Source: an uncultured Sphingobacteriales bacterium (GTDB lineage Bacteria; Bacteroidota; Bacteroidia; Chitinophagales; Chitinophagaceae). From it: a DNA stretch of 8,153 nucleotides. The stretch is from positions 1-8,153 of the forward strand of contig CAMPKG010000147.1 of the NCBI GenBank assembly GCA_946887085.1, written 5' to 3'. This document shows, piece after piece, positions 1 to 6,817 of this stretch. Within the stretch, counting starts at the first letter, position 1; every line of letters begins with the position of its first letter. A program made the position numbers and the translations under genes. Below the pieces are notes generated by a model. It was not told the origin of the DNA. It ran no database searches and worked only from the letters and a program-made list of their open reading frames with translations.

Positions 1-227
1 TTCTTTTGCTATTTGAAAAGCCGCCACAGACAATTGTTTTGGCCAGATAAATTTTTTCGGCTACTGACTCCACAGTCAGGATGCAGCTATAAAAAGCTAT
101 CTCTACGAACTTTTTTCCCGTTTGGGTAACTTTTTTTGTACCTACAAGAGTTTATGATTTTTCTATGACTATGTAATTTCTTATTTTACATCCATCACGT
201 AACCATTTTTTCTTTCCAAAAATTAAA
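1..227. other. Left-edge intergenic region upstream of the protease gene
   Basis: This is AT-rich sequence with several poly-T runs and no convincing gene. It contains a 6-bp hairpin (CTGACT at 64-69, AGTCAG at 74-79, loop CCAC) with no T-tract after it, and a direct repeat AGCTAT at 85-90 and 95-100. A plus frame open from the left edge stops at TAA 48-50 and could be the last codons of an upstream gene, but 15 codons are too few to judge. I found no clean TAnnTTTG box for the protease. The closest partial matches are TAACTTTT at 127-134 and TAATTTCT at 174-181. The bases just before the ATG at 228 are A-rich (about 217-227), the usual Bacteroidota start context without a Shine-Dalgarno sequence. 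Confidence 0.6.
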
Positions 228-3146
228 ATGAAGAACATTGTACTAGCGCTTGGACTTACTGCTATTGCGGTACCTTCCTTCGCACAAGAGCATGATCACG
301 ATCATGCGTATCAGAAATCTGTGTTTGCGGGCCATGAGCTTATCACGAGCGTTAACAAAGAACGCGCAGACCAGGTTCGACCATTGGTGAGAAAGAACTT
401 TCCTGGGTGGAAACTGGATGTAGACAAGATAACGGGAGAATTCACTGATATCTATGGCGACGCTATTGCAGTTTCGGGAAATAGTCCACTGGAAAAGTCT
501 CAATATGTGCTAGGCAATGCGCTGAAGCAATTGGGAATTGAAAGTTCTCAATGGAAAATGGTCCGCAATTCGGCAGCACCCAAGGCGCATTATGTCGATT
601 TTGAACAATACCTGGACGGTCATTCAGTGATGTTTTCCCGTATCAGCTTCAGGTTTACGGCCGATCATCGCCTCGTAAGAGTGAAGAACCGATCTTTTGG
701 TACGAATAAATCATCGTCTGCACCTGTTTTGACGCCAGCTGATATTAAGTCATCACAAAACATCACGGAAGGTGCTACGGGATTGAATATAGCCACTGTT
801 ACCGTCGCGGGCGACTGGGTTTGGTTTCCCATTCCCGCGAAAAATGGGTATACTCTTCACCCGGCGTGGGAGTTTACGGCAATCGGGACTAATGAGGAAG
901 GAATGCCAGTGGAACTAAACGGCTTTATTGATGCCGTTGATGGTTCTCTGCTATACCGCACAAACGAAGTAAAGGAAATTGAAGTTGAAGTGAAGGGTAC
1001 AGTGTTTAAACAAAATACGATAACACCGGCAACTTTGGAGCCCCTGGGAAATATTGAATTACAAATAGGCAGCTCCACCGTCAATGCCAACGATACCGGT
1101 TACTACAGCAATGCCGCTCCTAGTGCGAATGTCACTGTGGTGCTTAAGGGCAAATGGTCGACGGTTGTGCCATCAGGCAGTTCCACACCTACTTTTTCTC
1201 AATCAGTAACCGGAACAGATGTGATCTCGTTTCCAAGCACAGGCGCAAATAGCCGTGCTGTGAATGCCTACTATCATACCAACCGCGCCCATGGCAATAT
1301 GAAGATGTTGCTGCCGTCGTTCACCGACATGGACGTATCGCTGACTACCAATGTTGAGCTGACCAGTGGAAGTTGCAATGCTTTTTATAGCGGTAGTAAC
1401 AATAGTATCAACTTCTATGCACCGGGAGGAGGCTGTCCCTCATTTGCTGAAATAGGCGACATTGTTTATCATGAATATGGACATGGTATTAACAGGAGGT
1501 TTTATGCGGACCAGGGAGCTAGTTCTATGAGGAATGGCGCATTGAATGAAGGTTACGCAGACGTATGGGGAATGACGATCACTAAGGACTCAGTTCTAGG
1601 CCGTAACTCAAAAGGCAGCCCCGCAACATTTATTCGCAGGTACGATCAGAATCATAAAGTATATCCTAAAGATATAGTTGGAGAGGTGCATGCCGATGGC
1701 GAGATCATAGCCGGTGCATGGTGGGATGTAGCACGTAATATTGGCAGCTACGACGCGATGGCGCAGATATTTGCGGAGGCATTCTATGACGTAGCGGATG
1801 GCCCCAACGGTATGGAAGGCCCGGTATTCCATGAGATACTGATCTCTGCTCTTTTGAGCGACGATGATGATGCCACGTTCAGCAATGGAACACCTAATCT
1901 TAACGCTATTATCACCGCTTTTGCCAAGCACGGCATATATCTCTATGCAAATGCGGAGCTTACTCACAACGAGGTAGCACACCCTCCGGCAAATACACCG
2001 ATCACCGTTAACGCTTCACTGAACCTGACAAACAGCGATTTCTTCCAGAGCCTGAAATTGATCTATCGCAACAGGGCTATAGGCACCTGGGATACTGTCG
2101 CTATGACGGATAATGGCGGATTCAATTTTACTGGACAAATACCCGGCCAATCAGTAGGTGCCATCATCGACTATTTCTTTTATATCTATGACATATTAGC
2201 TATTCCCACAGTAACGCTGCCTGACAGGTTTGGAACAGATGCCACCATGGCAACTGAATACACGCTGCCTTTCCAATTTGCGGTAGGTGTTAGCCCAAGG
2301 ATAAAAATTGATTTTGAGACTGATACTGATTGGGAACTCGGCCTTCAGGACGATAATGCTACGACGGGCGATTGGGAACATGAAGTACCGGTAGGCACAT
2401 TGTATTCTCCTAATAGCGGCGCCTTTGGTTCGTTTGTTACGCAAACAAGCAAAGACCACACGTCAGGGTCAGGAAAATGTCTTCTTACAGGTAATGGCCC
2501 GACAACATACAACACTGCCGATGTTGACAATGGTAAAACAACTGCGGTAACTCCGTTCTTTGACCTTGGGGGTTATGTCAGCCCAGTGATCGAATACTAT
2601 CGCTGGTTCTCCAATGATCGCAATGGTTCAGGCGGTGAAGGCAACAGAAGGAATGATTACTGGCGCGTTGATATGAGAACCAGCCCTTCAACAGTTTTAT
2701 GGAAGCAGGTTGAAAATACAAGGCAGTCCGATCATAACTGGCGCCGGAGGGTTGTCGCAGTAGACCATCTCGCTCCCGGTCAACGGAACGTACAGCTTCG
2801 TTTTGTGGCAACAGATGCCGGAGACCAAAGTATTGTGGAAGCGGCCGTTGACGACTTTTTCATTTACGATGCCGCACCGCTGTCTGTAAAAAATATTGCG
2901 CACGTTAAAGCGCAGGTGTTCCCTAACCCTGCAAACGAGAAGATCACTATCTCCTTGCCTGCGACATTGGCCGGAACGATCAGCCTGTATGACCTTACCG
3001 GTAAAGTGCTTTCAGTAGTTCAGATGGATGGCGTGGCGCTTTCATATGATATCAATACAAAGTCGATTGCTCCCGGCCAATACATGGTTGTTATCCAGGG
3101 CGGCAACAAGACAATACAAAGCCAAAAAGTTATTGTAGCTCACTAG
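228..3146 (+). CDS. Secreted M36-like (fungalysin-type) zinc metalloprotease with T9SS type A C-terminal sorting domain
   Basis: This is a predicted extracellular endopeptidase of 972 residues. A signal peptide (about residues 1-20, ending SFAQ) is followed by a His/Asp-rich stretch (EHDHDH). Residues about 30-245 resemble the FTP/PepSY propeptide that keeps such proteases inactive (HYVDFEQYLDGHSV from 121; DAVDGSLLY from 235). The catalytic core has the zinc motif HEYGH at 415-419 (ligands H415 and H419, catalytic E416), a third ligand E441 in NEGYAD, and VHADGE at 487-492 followed by WWD, matching the M36 pattern VHxxGExWAxxLWD. A beta-rich domain lies at about 585-680 and a jelly-roll or adhesin-like domain at about 692-881. 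The C-terminus from about 893 contains VFPNPANEKITI and ends in a beta-strand pattern typical of T9SS cargo, so the protein should be exported by Sec, then T9SS, and anchored or released outside. All expected zinc ligands are present and the gene is intact. The start is the ATG preceded by A-rich sequence. M4-like membership is the alternative; M36 fits the VHADGE segment better. The natural substrate cannot be told. Confidence 0.9.
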   Translation: MKNIVLALGLTAIAVPSFAQEHDHDHAYQKSVFAGHELITSVNKERADQVRPLVRKNFPGWKLDVDKITGEFTDIYGDAIAVSGNSPLEKSQYVLGNALKQLGIESSQWKMVRNSAAPKAHYVDFEQYLDGHSVMFSRISFRFTADHRLVRVKNRSFGTNKSSSAPVLTPADIKSSQNITEGATGLNIATVTVAGDWVWFPIPAKNGYTLHPAWEFTAIGTNEEGMPVELNGFIDAVDGSLLYRTNEVKEIEVEVKGTVFKQNTITPATLEPLGNIELQIGSSTVNANDTGYYSNAAPSANVTVVLKGKWSTVVPSGSSTPTFSQSVTGTDVISFPSTGANSRAVNAYYHTNRAHGNMKMLLPSFTDMDVSLTTNVELTSGSCNAFYSGSNNSINFYAPGGGCPSFAEIGDIVYHEYGHGINRRFYADQGASSMRNGALNEGYADVWGMTITKDSVLGRNSKGSPATFIRRYDQNHKVYPKDIVGEVHADGEIIAGAWWDVARNIGSYDAMAQIFAEAFYDVADGPNGMEGPVFHEILISALLSDDDDATFSNGTPNLNAIITAFAKHGIYLYANAELTHNEVAHPPANTPITVNASLNLTNSDFFQSLKLIYRNRAIGTWDTVAMTDNGGFNFTGQIPGQSVGAIIDYFFYIYDILAIPTVTLPDRFGTDATMATEYTLPFQFAVGVSPRIKIDFETDTDWELGLQDDNATTGDWEHEVPVGTLYSPNSGAFGSFVTQTSKDHTSGSGKCLLTGNGPTTYNTADVDNGKTTAVTPFFDLGGYVSPVIEYYRWFSNDRNGSGGEGNRRNDYWRVDMRTSPSTVLWKQVENTRQSDHNWRRRVVAVDHLAPGQRNVQLRFVATDAGDQSIVEAAVDDFFIYDAAPLSVKNIAHVKAQVFPNPANEKITISLPATLAGTISLYDLTGKVLSVVQMDGVALSYDINTKSIAPGQYMVVIQGGNKTIQSQKVIVAH

Positions 3147-3171
3147 ATGTATTTTGGTAAAAGATCAAAAC

Positions 3172-3201
3172 GAAAGCCCGTCGTAAAAACGACGGGCTTT
3201 C
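3172..3201. terminator. Bidirectional intrinsic terminator between convergent genes
   Basis: A perfect 13-bp inverted repeat (3172-3184 and 3189-3201) encloses an AAAA loop, with a GC-rich core GCCCGTCG/CGACGGGC. It lies 25 bases after the protease stop and 20 bases after the stop of the convergent small gene. On the minus strand it is followed by GTTTTGATCTTTT, and on the plus strand by a weaker TTTCTTCG. The symmetric stem with A-rich and T-rich flanks suits termination from both sides. Confidence 0.88.
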
Positions 3202-3221
3202 TTCGTAAATGGTGGTTTATA

Positions 3222-3509
3222 TTAACCTCTGTAATTGCGCCTTAGGAGTTCTTTCAATGACGAGCTGAACACTTCGCGAAGCCCTTTTTCAAGTTGGTAT
3301 TCATTGATCGCAGGGTTTGCCTCGGTTACTGCAATTATGTCTGCAACTTTGCCGTTCAGCTCATTTTCCATTTTATACATTGCTTTCTCAAGAACGTGAA
3401 GTTTTTGCTCACGGTTAGCATCAGGAATGCGTACGACATCTACCGAATATTGTTGCAGCAAGTTGCCGGCAAAACGCTTGAAAGCTTTTATATATTCCTG
3501 TCCAGACAT
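3222..3509 (-). CDS. Small uncharacterised helical protein, 95 residues
   Basis: I do not recognise this protein. From the ATG at 3509 it has 95 residues, starting MSGQEYIKAF and ending LLRRNYRG. It is charged, rich in E, K, L and A, has no signal peptide, membrane segment or cysteine, and looks mostly alpha-helical, so a soluble cytosolic protein is likely. The frame stays open up to a GTG at 3530, but the G of that codon is the last base of a TAnnTTTG promoter box, so translation from there is unlikely. The ATG at 3509 has an A-rich leader (GAAAAACAAGAAAAC) typical of Bacteroidota. It is transcribed on its own, downstream of the receptor gene, and ends at the shared hairpin. That it is a real gene rests on the promoter, leader and terminator together with plausible codon content. 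Function is unknown. Confidence 0.75.
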   Translation of the reverse strand: MSGQEYIKAFKRFAGNLLQQYSVDVVRIPDANREQKLHVLEKAMYKMENELNGKVADIIAVTEANPAINEYQLEKGLREVFSSSLKELLRRNYRG

Positions 3510-3529
3510 GTTTTCTTGTTTTTCTAACA

Positions 3530-3537
3530 CAAAGGTA
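3530..3537 (-). promoter_or_regulatory. Bacteroidota-type -7 promoter box for the 95-residue protein gene
   Basis: On the minus strand the sequence reads TACCTTTG, an exact match to the Bacteroidota housekeeping sigma factor -7 consensus TAnnTTTG. It sits 21 bases upstream of the ATG at 3509, leaving a leader of roughly 15 bases. An 8-base T run lies just upstream (3545-3552). I cannot find a good -33 TTTG at the usual distance. The same 11 bases (TACCTTTGTGT) occur in front of rpe. Confidence 0.6.
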
Positions 3538-3562
3538 GATTGACAAAAAAAAGTGCTTTACA

Positions 3563-3610
3563 GTGTTTTCACGGTTTTTTCGAAACGGGTCCAAAAATGG
3601 GTGAAAACAC
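3563..3610. repeat. Inverted repeat, 10-bp arms, after the receptor gene
   Basis: GTGTTTTCAC (3563-3572) and GTGAAAACAC (3601-3610) are exact reverse complements separated by 28 bases. Each arm also has the form GTG-N4-CAC and each is followed by GG or CGG, so the pair could act either as an RNA stem-loop or as two similar protein-binding half-palindromes. It lies 42 bases after the receptor stop and 26 bases before the -7 box of the next gene. On the minus strand an 8-base T run follows after 10 bases. That spacing is too long for a standard intrinsic terminator, though weak termination of the rpe-receptor transcript is possible. Confidence 0.5.
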
Positions 3611-3651
3611 GGTATGCATGCACATTGTCCCGGGAACGTGAAGAGGTGGTG

Positions 3652-6090
3652 TTAGAAATCGACAACTAACTTAACATTGATAAGACGCGATGTCAAGCGG
3701 TTGGGAACAGCATACGTTTTGCTCGTGGTCATGTCCTGTATCCAGGAATAAGAGAGCGTATTTTGTATGCCTAGCAGATTGAATACTTCTGCGCTCAGCC
3801 AGATATTATCGAATGCACGCAGTGCTTTTTTGTCCGCATGTTTGGCTCCGTTGAGTACAAGTGCCGAGAATCCGATGTCCACGCGTTTGTAATCAGGCAA
3901 GCGGAGTGTGTCGCCATAGCGTTCTTTATCAGGTGGGCCAAACGGGAGTCCTGTCGCATATAACAGGTTCAGGTGCATTTTGTAATTCTTCCATTTGGGA
4001 AAGTAATCTTCAAAATACATGCCCACCATCAGGCGTTGGTCCGTGGGGCGGGGAATATAGCCGGGAGTGATGGTTGCGCTATCTGCGCCATTCTCATCCT
4101 TTATGATGTATTTATCGTTGGTTACATCCTCGGCGGTCTTCATTACACCGAGACTTACCCATGAGGTTGCATCTTTTACAATGTCTCCATAAAGACGCAA
4201 TTCGCCCCCATAAGCATACCCGATTGCATTGTTCTGTCCGAAATAACGGATACGAACATTGTCGTACTCATAAGGAACAATATCCCAGAGGCCCTTGTAA
4301 TACACCTCGGTTGTAAATTTGAAGGGCCTGTTTGCTGCCTTGAAATTGTATTCGGTTCCCGCAACCACATGGTAAGATTTCTGGGCCTTCAGATTTTTAT
4401 TTACTACGCCATTCAGGTCGCGCATCTCGCGATAGAAAGGCGGCTGCTGGTACAAACCTCCTGCCAGTTTGAAGATGATATCCCTGCGCCAGCCTGGTTT
4501 GTAAGAGATCTGTGCGCGCGGGCTTAATAAGAATTCATTGTTCAGCGTGCTGTAGTTGAACCGCAAACCGACGGACACTGTTAATCCCAATGAATCATTG
4601 AAGCGAAAATTGTCCTGGATAAAACCGCTATAGCGCATATAGTTAAATCCTGAAGAAGAGGTGTACACACGCGTCAGTTCCAGCCTGTCCTCCAGGTAGG
4701 GCTGGGTGAAACGAGCCGAGTCCCTTCTTTCCCATTCGTTCAGTTTATCGCTGATATCGGTGATGTTTGCATCAAGCCCCCATTGTATGAAATGTAGCCT
4801 GCTGTTATAAGTTCCGCGGTGCGCCAGGTTGCCCACGTTTACTTTAAGGTAGTTGCGCGCATAAGTATGGATCATGCCAGTGCCCAATGAATATTTTACC
4901 TGCCCGAAGCTTTCTTTACCAAGGTCTGTTTCCAGCTCGCCGAGAAGATATTCGCCGTTGATGTCGTATGTTTCCTGCTCATTTGTCTGAAAGCCGGAAG
5001 CAAGGAGCTTTAGTTTCAGTTTTTCGTTGGGACGATAAGTTGTTGACCATCCCGCAAACCGTGAGTCGAACTGGTCGATCTCACTTCCTTCATAGATCAC
5101 CCGCAACTGGAAAGCCTTGTTGATGAGTCCAAAGCTGCTTGTAGCTTCCTCCGGATAGAATACGAAACGGTTGCGTGCATAGTTCGCTATTACTTCAGTT
5201 TCCCATTTTTTATTGAAACGATAATTGATCAGTGTTTGAATGTCTGTGAATGAGGGATTATACACACCCTTTGTTGGCTGAGATTGCAGCAGATATTGAT
5301 TGCTCTTTTGCCGGAGGCCGAGCATGTAGGTTAGTTTCTCGTTTTTAGAGATGCCTTCAAGGGATAGACTGGCACCCAATAAGCTCGCCAGTACCCGGCC
5401 ACCAAATTCTTTCGGCCGGCGATAGTCAACATCCAAGACGCTCGACATTTTATCGCCATATTTCGCTTGGAAGCCGCCGACGGAAAAGTTAACGCCGGAT
5501 ACGAGGTCGGCATTTATAAAGCTCATACCTTCCTGCTGTCCCGACCGCGTGAGGAATGGACGGTATATCTCGAAATCGTTAACGTAAACGAGATTTTCGT
5601 CATAATTGCCTCCCCGTACGTTGTACTGAGATGTGAGTTCGTTATTGCTGCCTACGTAAGTTTTTATCAGTGACTCAATACCGCTGAAAGGATCGACGGT
5701 TGGCAACAAGGCGGTTTTTTTAACGTCGATCTTGATAACCCCGGGATCCTTGATATCTGTTACCGTCACATCCTGCAGTGTAGTGGAAAGTCTTTTGATA
5801 CGCGCGTCGACGCGGCGCACTTCGTCTACCGTGAGCGTGAGTGTAGTATCTGTTTTTTGAAAACCGATCGCAGAGAAAACCAATTTAATGGTCACCGCCG
5901 GCACATCCAGGGTATATTCTCCCTGCGCATTTGTAATGATGCCCACGGCAGTGCCTTCTACTGCCACGGTAACAGCATCAAGGGGTTTGCCTTTCTCGTC
6001 CCTGACTACCCCCACAAGATGGGCAGTTTGTCCATGGGCGATAAAGCCGGTGATAAATAACAGGAGGGTTAGAATGATCTTAACGCGCAT
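3652..6090 (-). CDS. TonB-dependent outer-membrane receptor with N-terminal carboxypeptidase-D-like regulatory domain
   Basis: The product is a predicted 812-residue outer-membrane beta-barrel that imports an unidentified ligand using TonB-ExbBD energy. A signal peptide (MRVKIILTLLLF..., ending AHGQ near residue 21) leads into a carboxypeptidase-regulatory-like beta domain at about 24-100 (LVGVVRDEKGKPLDAVTV, with TNAQGEYTLDVP). A TonB-box-like stretch LQDVTVT lies at 105-111. The plug runs about 119-225, with YNVRGGNYDENLVYVNDFE and YGDKMSSVLDVDYR recognisable. The rest is barrel, rich in alternating aromatic strands, and the protein ends VKLVVDF with the terminal Phe expected for BAM assembly. 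The frame extends to a TTG at 6108, but the ATG at 6090 gives the better signal peptide. The gene begins 28 bases after the rpe stop and probably shares its transcript. No SusD partner is adjacent and the protein is shorter than usual SusC proteins, so a glycan-uptake pair is not indicated. The substrate is unknown. Confidence 0.92.
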   Translation of the reverse strand: MRVKIILTLLLFITGFIAHGQTAHLVGVVRDEKGKPLDAVTVAVEGTAVGIITNAQGEYTLDVPAVTIKLVFSAIGFQKTDTTLTLTVDEVRRVDARIKRLSTTLQDVTVTDIKDPGVIKIDVKKTALLPTVDPFSGIESLIKTYVGSNNELTSQYNVRGGNYDENLVYVNDFEIYRPFLTRSGQQEGMSFINADLVSGVNFSVGGFQAKYGDKMSSVLDVDYRRPKEFGGRVLASLLGASLSLEGISKNEKLTYMLGLRQKSNQYLLQSQPTKGVYNPSFTDIQTLINYRFNKKWETEVIANYARNRFVFYPEEATSSFGLINKAFQLRVIYEGSEIDQFDSRFAGWSTTYRPNEKLKLKLLASGFQTNEQETYDINGEYLLGELETDLGKESFGQVKYSLGTGMIHTYARNYLKVNVGNLAHRGTYNSRLHFIQWGLDANITDISDKLNEWERRDSARFTQPYLEDRLELTRVYTSSSGFNYMRYSGFIQDNFRFNDSLGLTVSVGLRFNYSTLNNEFLLSPRAQISYKPGWRRDIIFKLAGGLYQQPPFYREMRDLNGVVNKNLKAQKSYHVVAGTEYNFKAANRPFKFTTEVYYKGLWDIVPYEYDNVRIRYFGQNNAIGYAYGGELRLYGDIVKDATSWVSLGVMKTAEDVTNDKYIIKDENGADSATITPGYIPRPTDQRLMVGMYFEDYFPKWKNYKMHLNLLYATGLPFGPPDKERYGDTLRLPDYKRVDIGFSALVLNGAKHADKKALRAFDNIWLSAEVFNLLGIQNTLSYSWIQDMTTSKTYAVPNRLTSRLINVKLVVDF

Positions 6091-6118
6091 ACCACAGATA
6101 AACGGCAATAAGTTACGT

Positions 6119-6772
6119 TTATTTTCCTACCTGCTTCAATCTTTTTATCATATTTGTTGGATCGGCTGCAGAGAATATTGTATTGCCCGCAACAAGGGCA
6201 TCGGTGCCGGCCGCAACTATTTCCGGTGCATTTTCCAGGGTTACACCACCATCAATTTCAATAATTGTGTTGTATCTGCCAGCATCGATCATTTTACGCA
6301 ACGTCCTGATCTTATCTAATGCCTGCGGGATGAATTTTTGTCCGCCGAAGCCTGGATTTACACTCATGATCAAAACGAGGTCAAGTTCTGGCAAAATATA
6401 CTCCAGTAATTGTACCGGTGTATGCGGGTTCAACGCTACGCCTGCTTTCATCCCCAGCGCTTTTATCGCCTGCACACTTCTATGCAAATGCGTGGATGCC
6501 TCATAGTGGATGGTAAGGATATCAGTCCCTGCTTTTTTGAAATCTTCAAAATATTTTTCCGGCTCCAGGATCATCAGGTGCACGTCAAAAGTTTTCCTGG
6601 CCGCCTTTTTCATCTGGCTGATGATGGACATACCATAGCTGATGTTAGGAACATACCTCCCGTCCATAACGTCCAGGTGAAACCAATCAGCTTCGCTGTT
6701 ATTGACCATTTCGATGTCGCGGCCGAGGTTTAAAAAGTCTGCTGAAAGTATTGACGGTGCTATGATCGGCAT
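6119..6772 (-). CDS. rpe: Ribulose-phosphate 3-epimerase
   Basis: This cytosolic TIM-barrel enzyme interconverts D-ribulose 5-phosphate and D-xylulose 5-phosphate in the non-oxidative pentose phosphate pathway. From the ATG at 6772 it has 217 residues, the usual length, and starts MPIIAPSILSADF, the standard N-terminus of the family. Family motifs are all visible: HLDVMDGRYVPN (metal ligands H32 and D34), DVHLM (H65), VNPGFGGQ (139-145, phosphate-binding loop) and EIDGGV (D174), with late AGNTIF completing the phosphate site. D34 and D174 are the expected acid/base pair. The frame continues upstream to a GTG at 6796, which would add eight residues, but that G is the last base of a TAnnTTTG box, so the ATG is preferred. 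It is followed closely by the TonB receptor gene. No catalytic residue is missing. Confidence 0.96.
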   Translation of the reverse strand: MPIIAPSILSADFLNLGRDIEMVNNSEADWFHLDVMDGRYVPNISYGMSIISQMKKAARKTFDVHLMILEPEKYFEDFKKAGTDILTIHYEASTHLHRSVQAIKALGMKAGVALNPHTPVQLLEYILPELDLVLIMSVNPGFGGQKFIPQALDKIRTLRKMIDAGRYNTIIEIDGGVTLENAPEIVAAGTDALVAGNTIFSAADPTNMIKRLKQVGK

Positions 6773-6795
6773 TTGTAAGATTTTTAAATAGGACA

Positions 6796-6803
6796 CAAAG
6801 GTA
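6796..6803 (-). promoter_or_regulatory. Bacteroidota-type -7 promoter box for rpe and the receptor gene
   Basis: On the minus strand this reads TACCTTTG, matching the TAnnTTTG consensus, 24 bases before the rpe ATG and within the 45-base gap after the upstream exported-protein gene. The leader to the ATG is AT-rich (TATTTAAAAATCTTACAA). No clear -33 element is visible at the usual distance. A 6-bp hairpin (CCGCAA 6811-6816, TTGCGG 6828-6833) overlaps the stop of the upstream gene. It could weakly separate the two units but has no T-tract. Confidence 0.6.
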
Positions 6804-6817
6804 AGTAACCCCGCAAA

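Noticed and set aside
3..50. Plus-strand 15-codon open tail ending at TAA 48-50, possibly the C-terminus of an upstream gene
   Set aside because: Too short to support; plausible codons alone are not evidence.
64..79. Hairpin CTGACT-CCAC-AGTCAG as a terminator
   Set aside because: The stem is only 6 bp and no T-tract follows on either strand.
1..151. A minus-strand frame open for 50 codons from 151 through the left edge
   Set aside because: It has no ATG, only a GTG at 71-73, no family resemblance I can name, and 50 open codons are not rare by chance. More sequence to the left would decide.
1608..1982. 124-codon minus-strand open frame inside the protease gene
   Set aside because: It is antisense to the catalytic domain of an intact protease and has no recognisable domain or start context.
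3652..6090. A SusC/SusD polysaccharide utilisation locus
   Set aside because: There is no SusD-like gene, glycoside hydrolase or sigma/anti-sigma pair in the window, and the receptor is shorter than usual SusC proteins.
5888..6319. 143-codon plus-strand open frame across the receptor start and rpe end
   Set aside because: It lies antisense to two well-supported genes, and its composition is that of a shadow frame.
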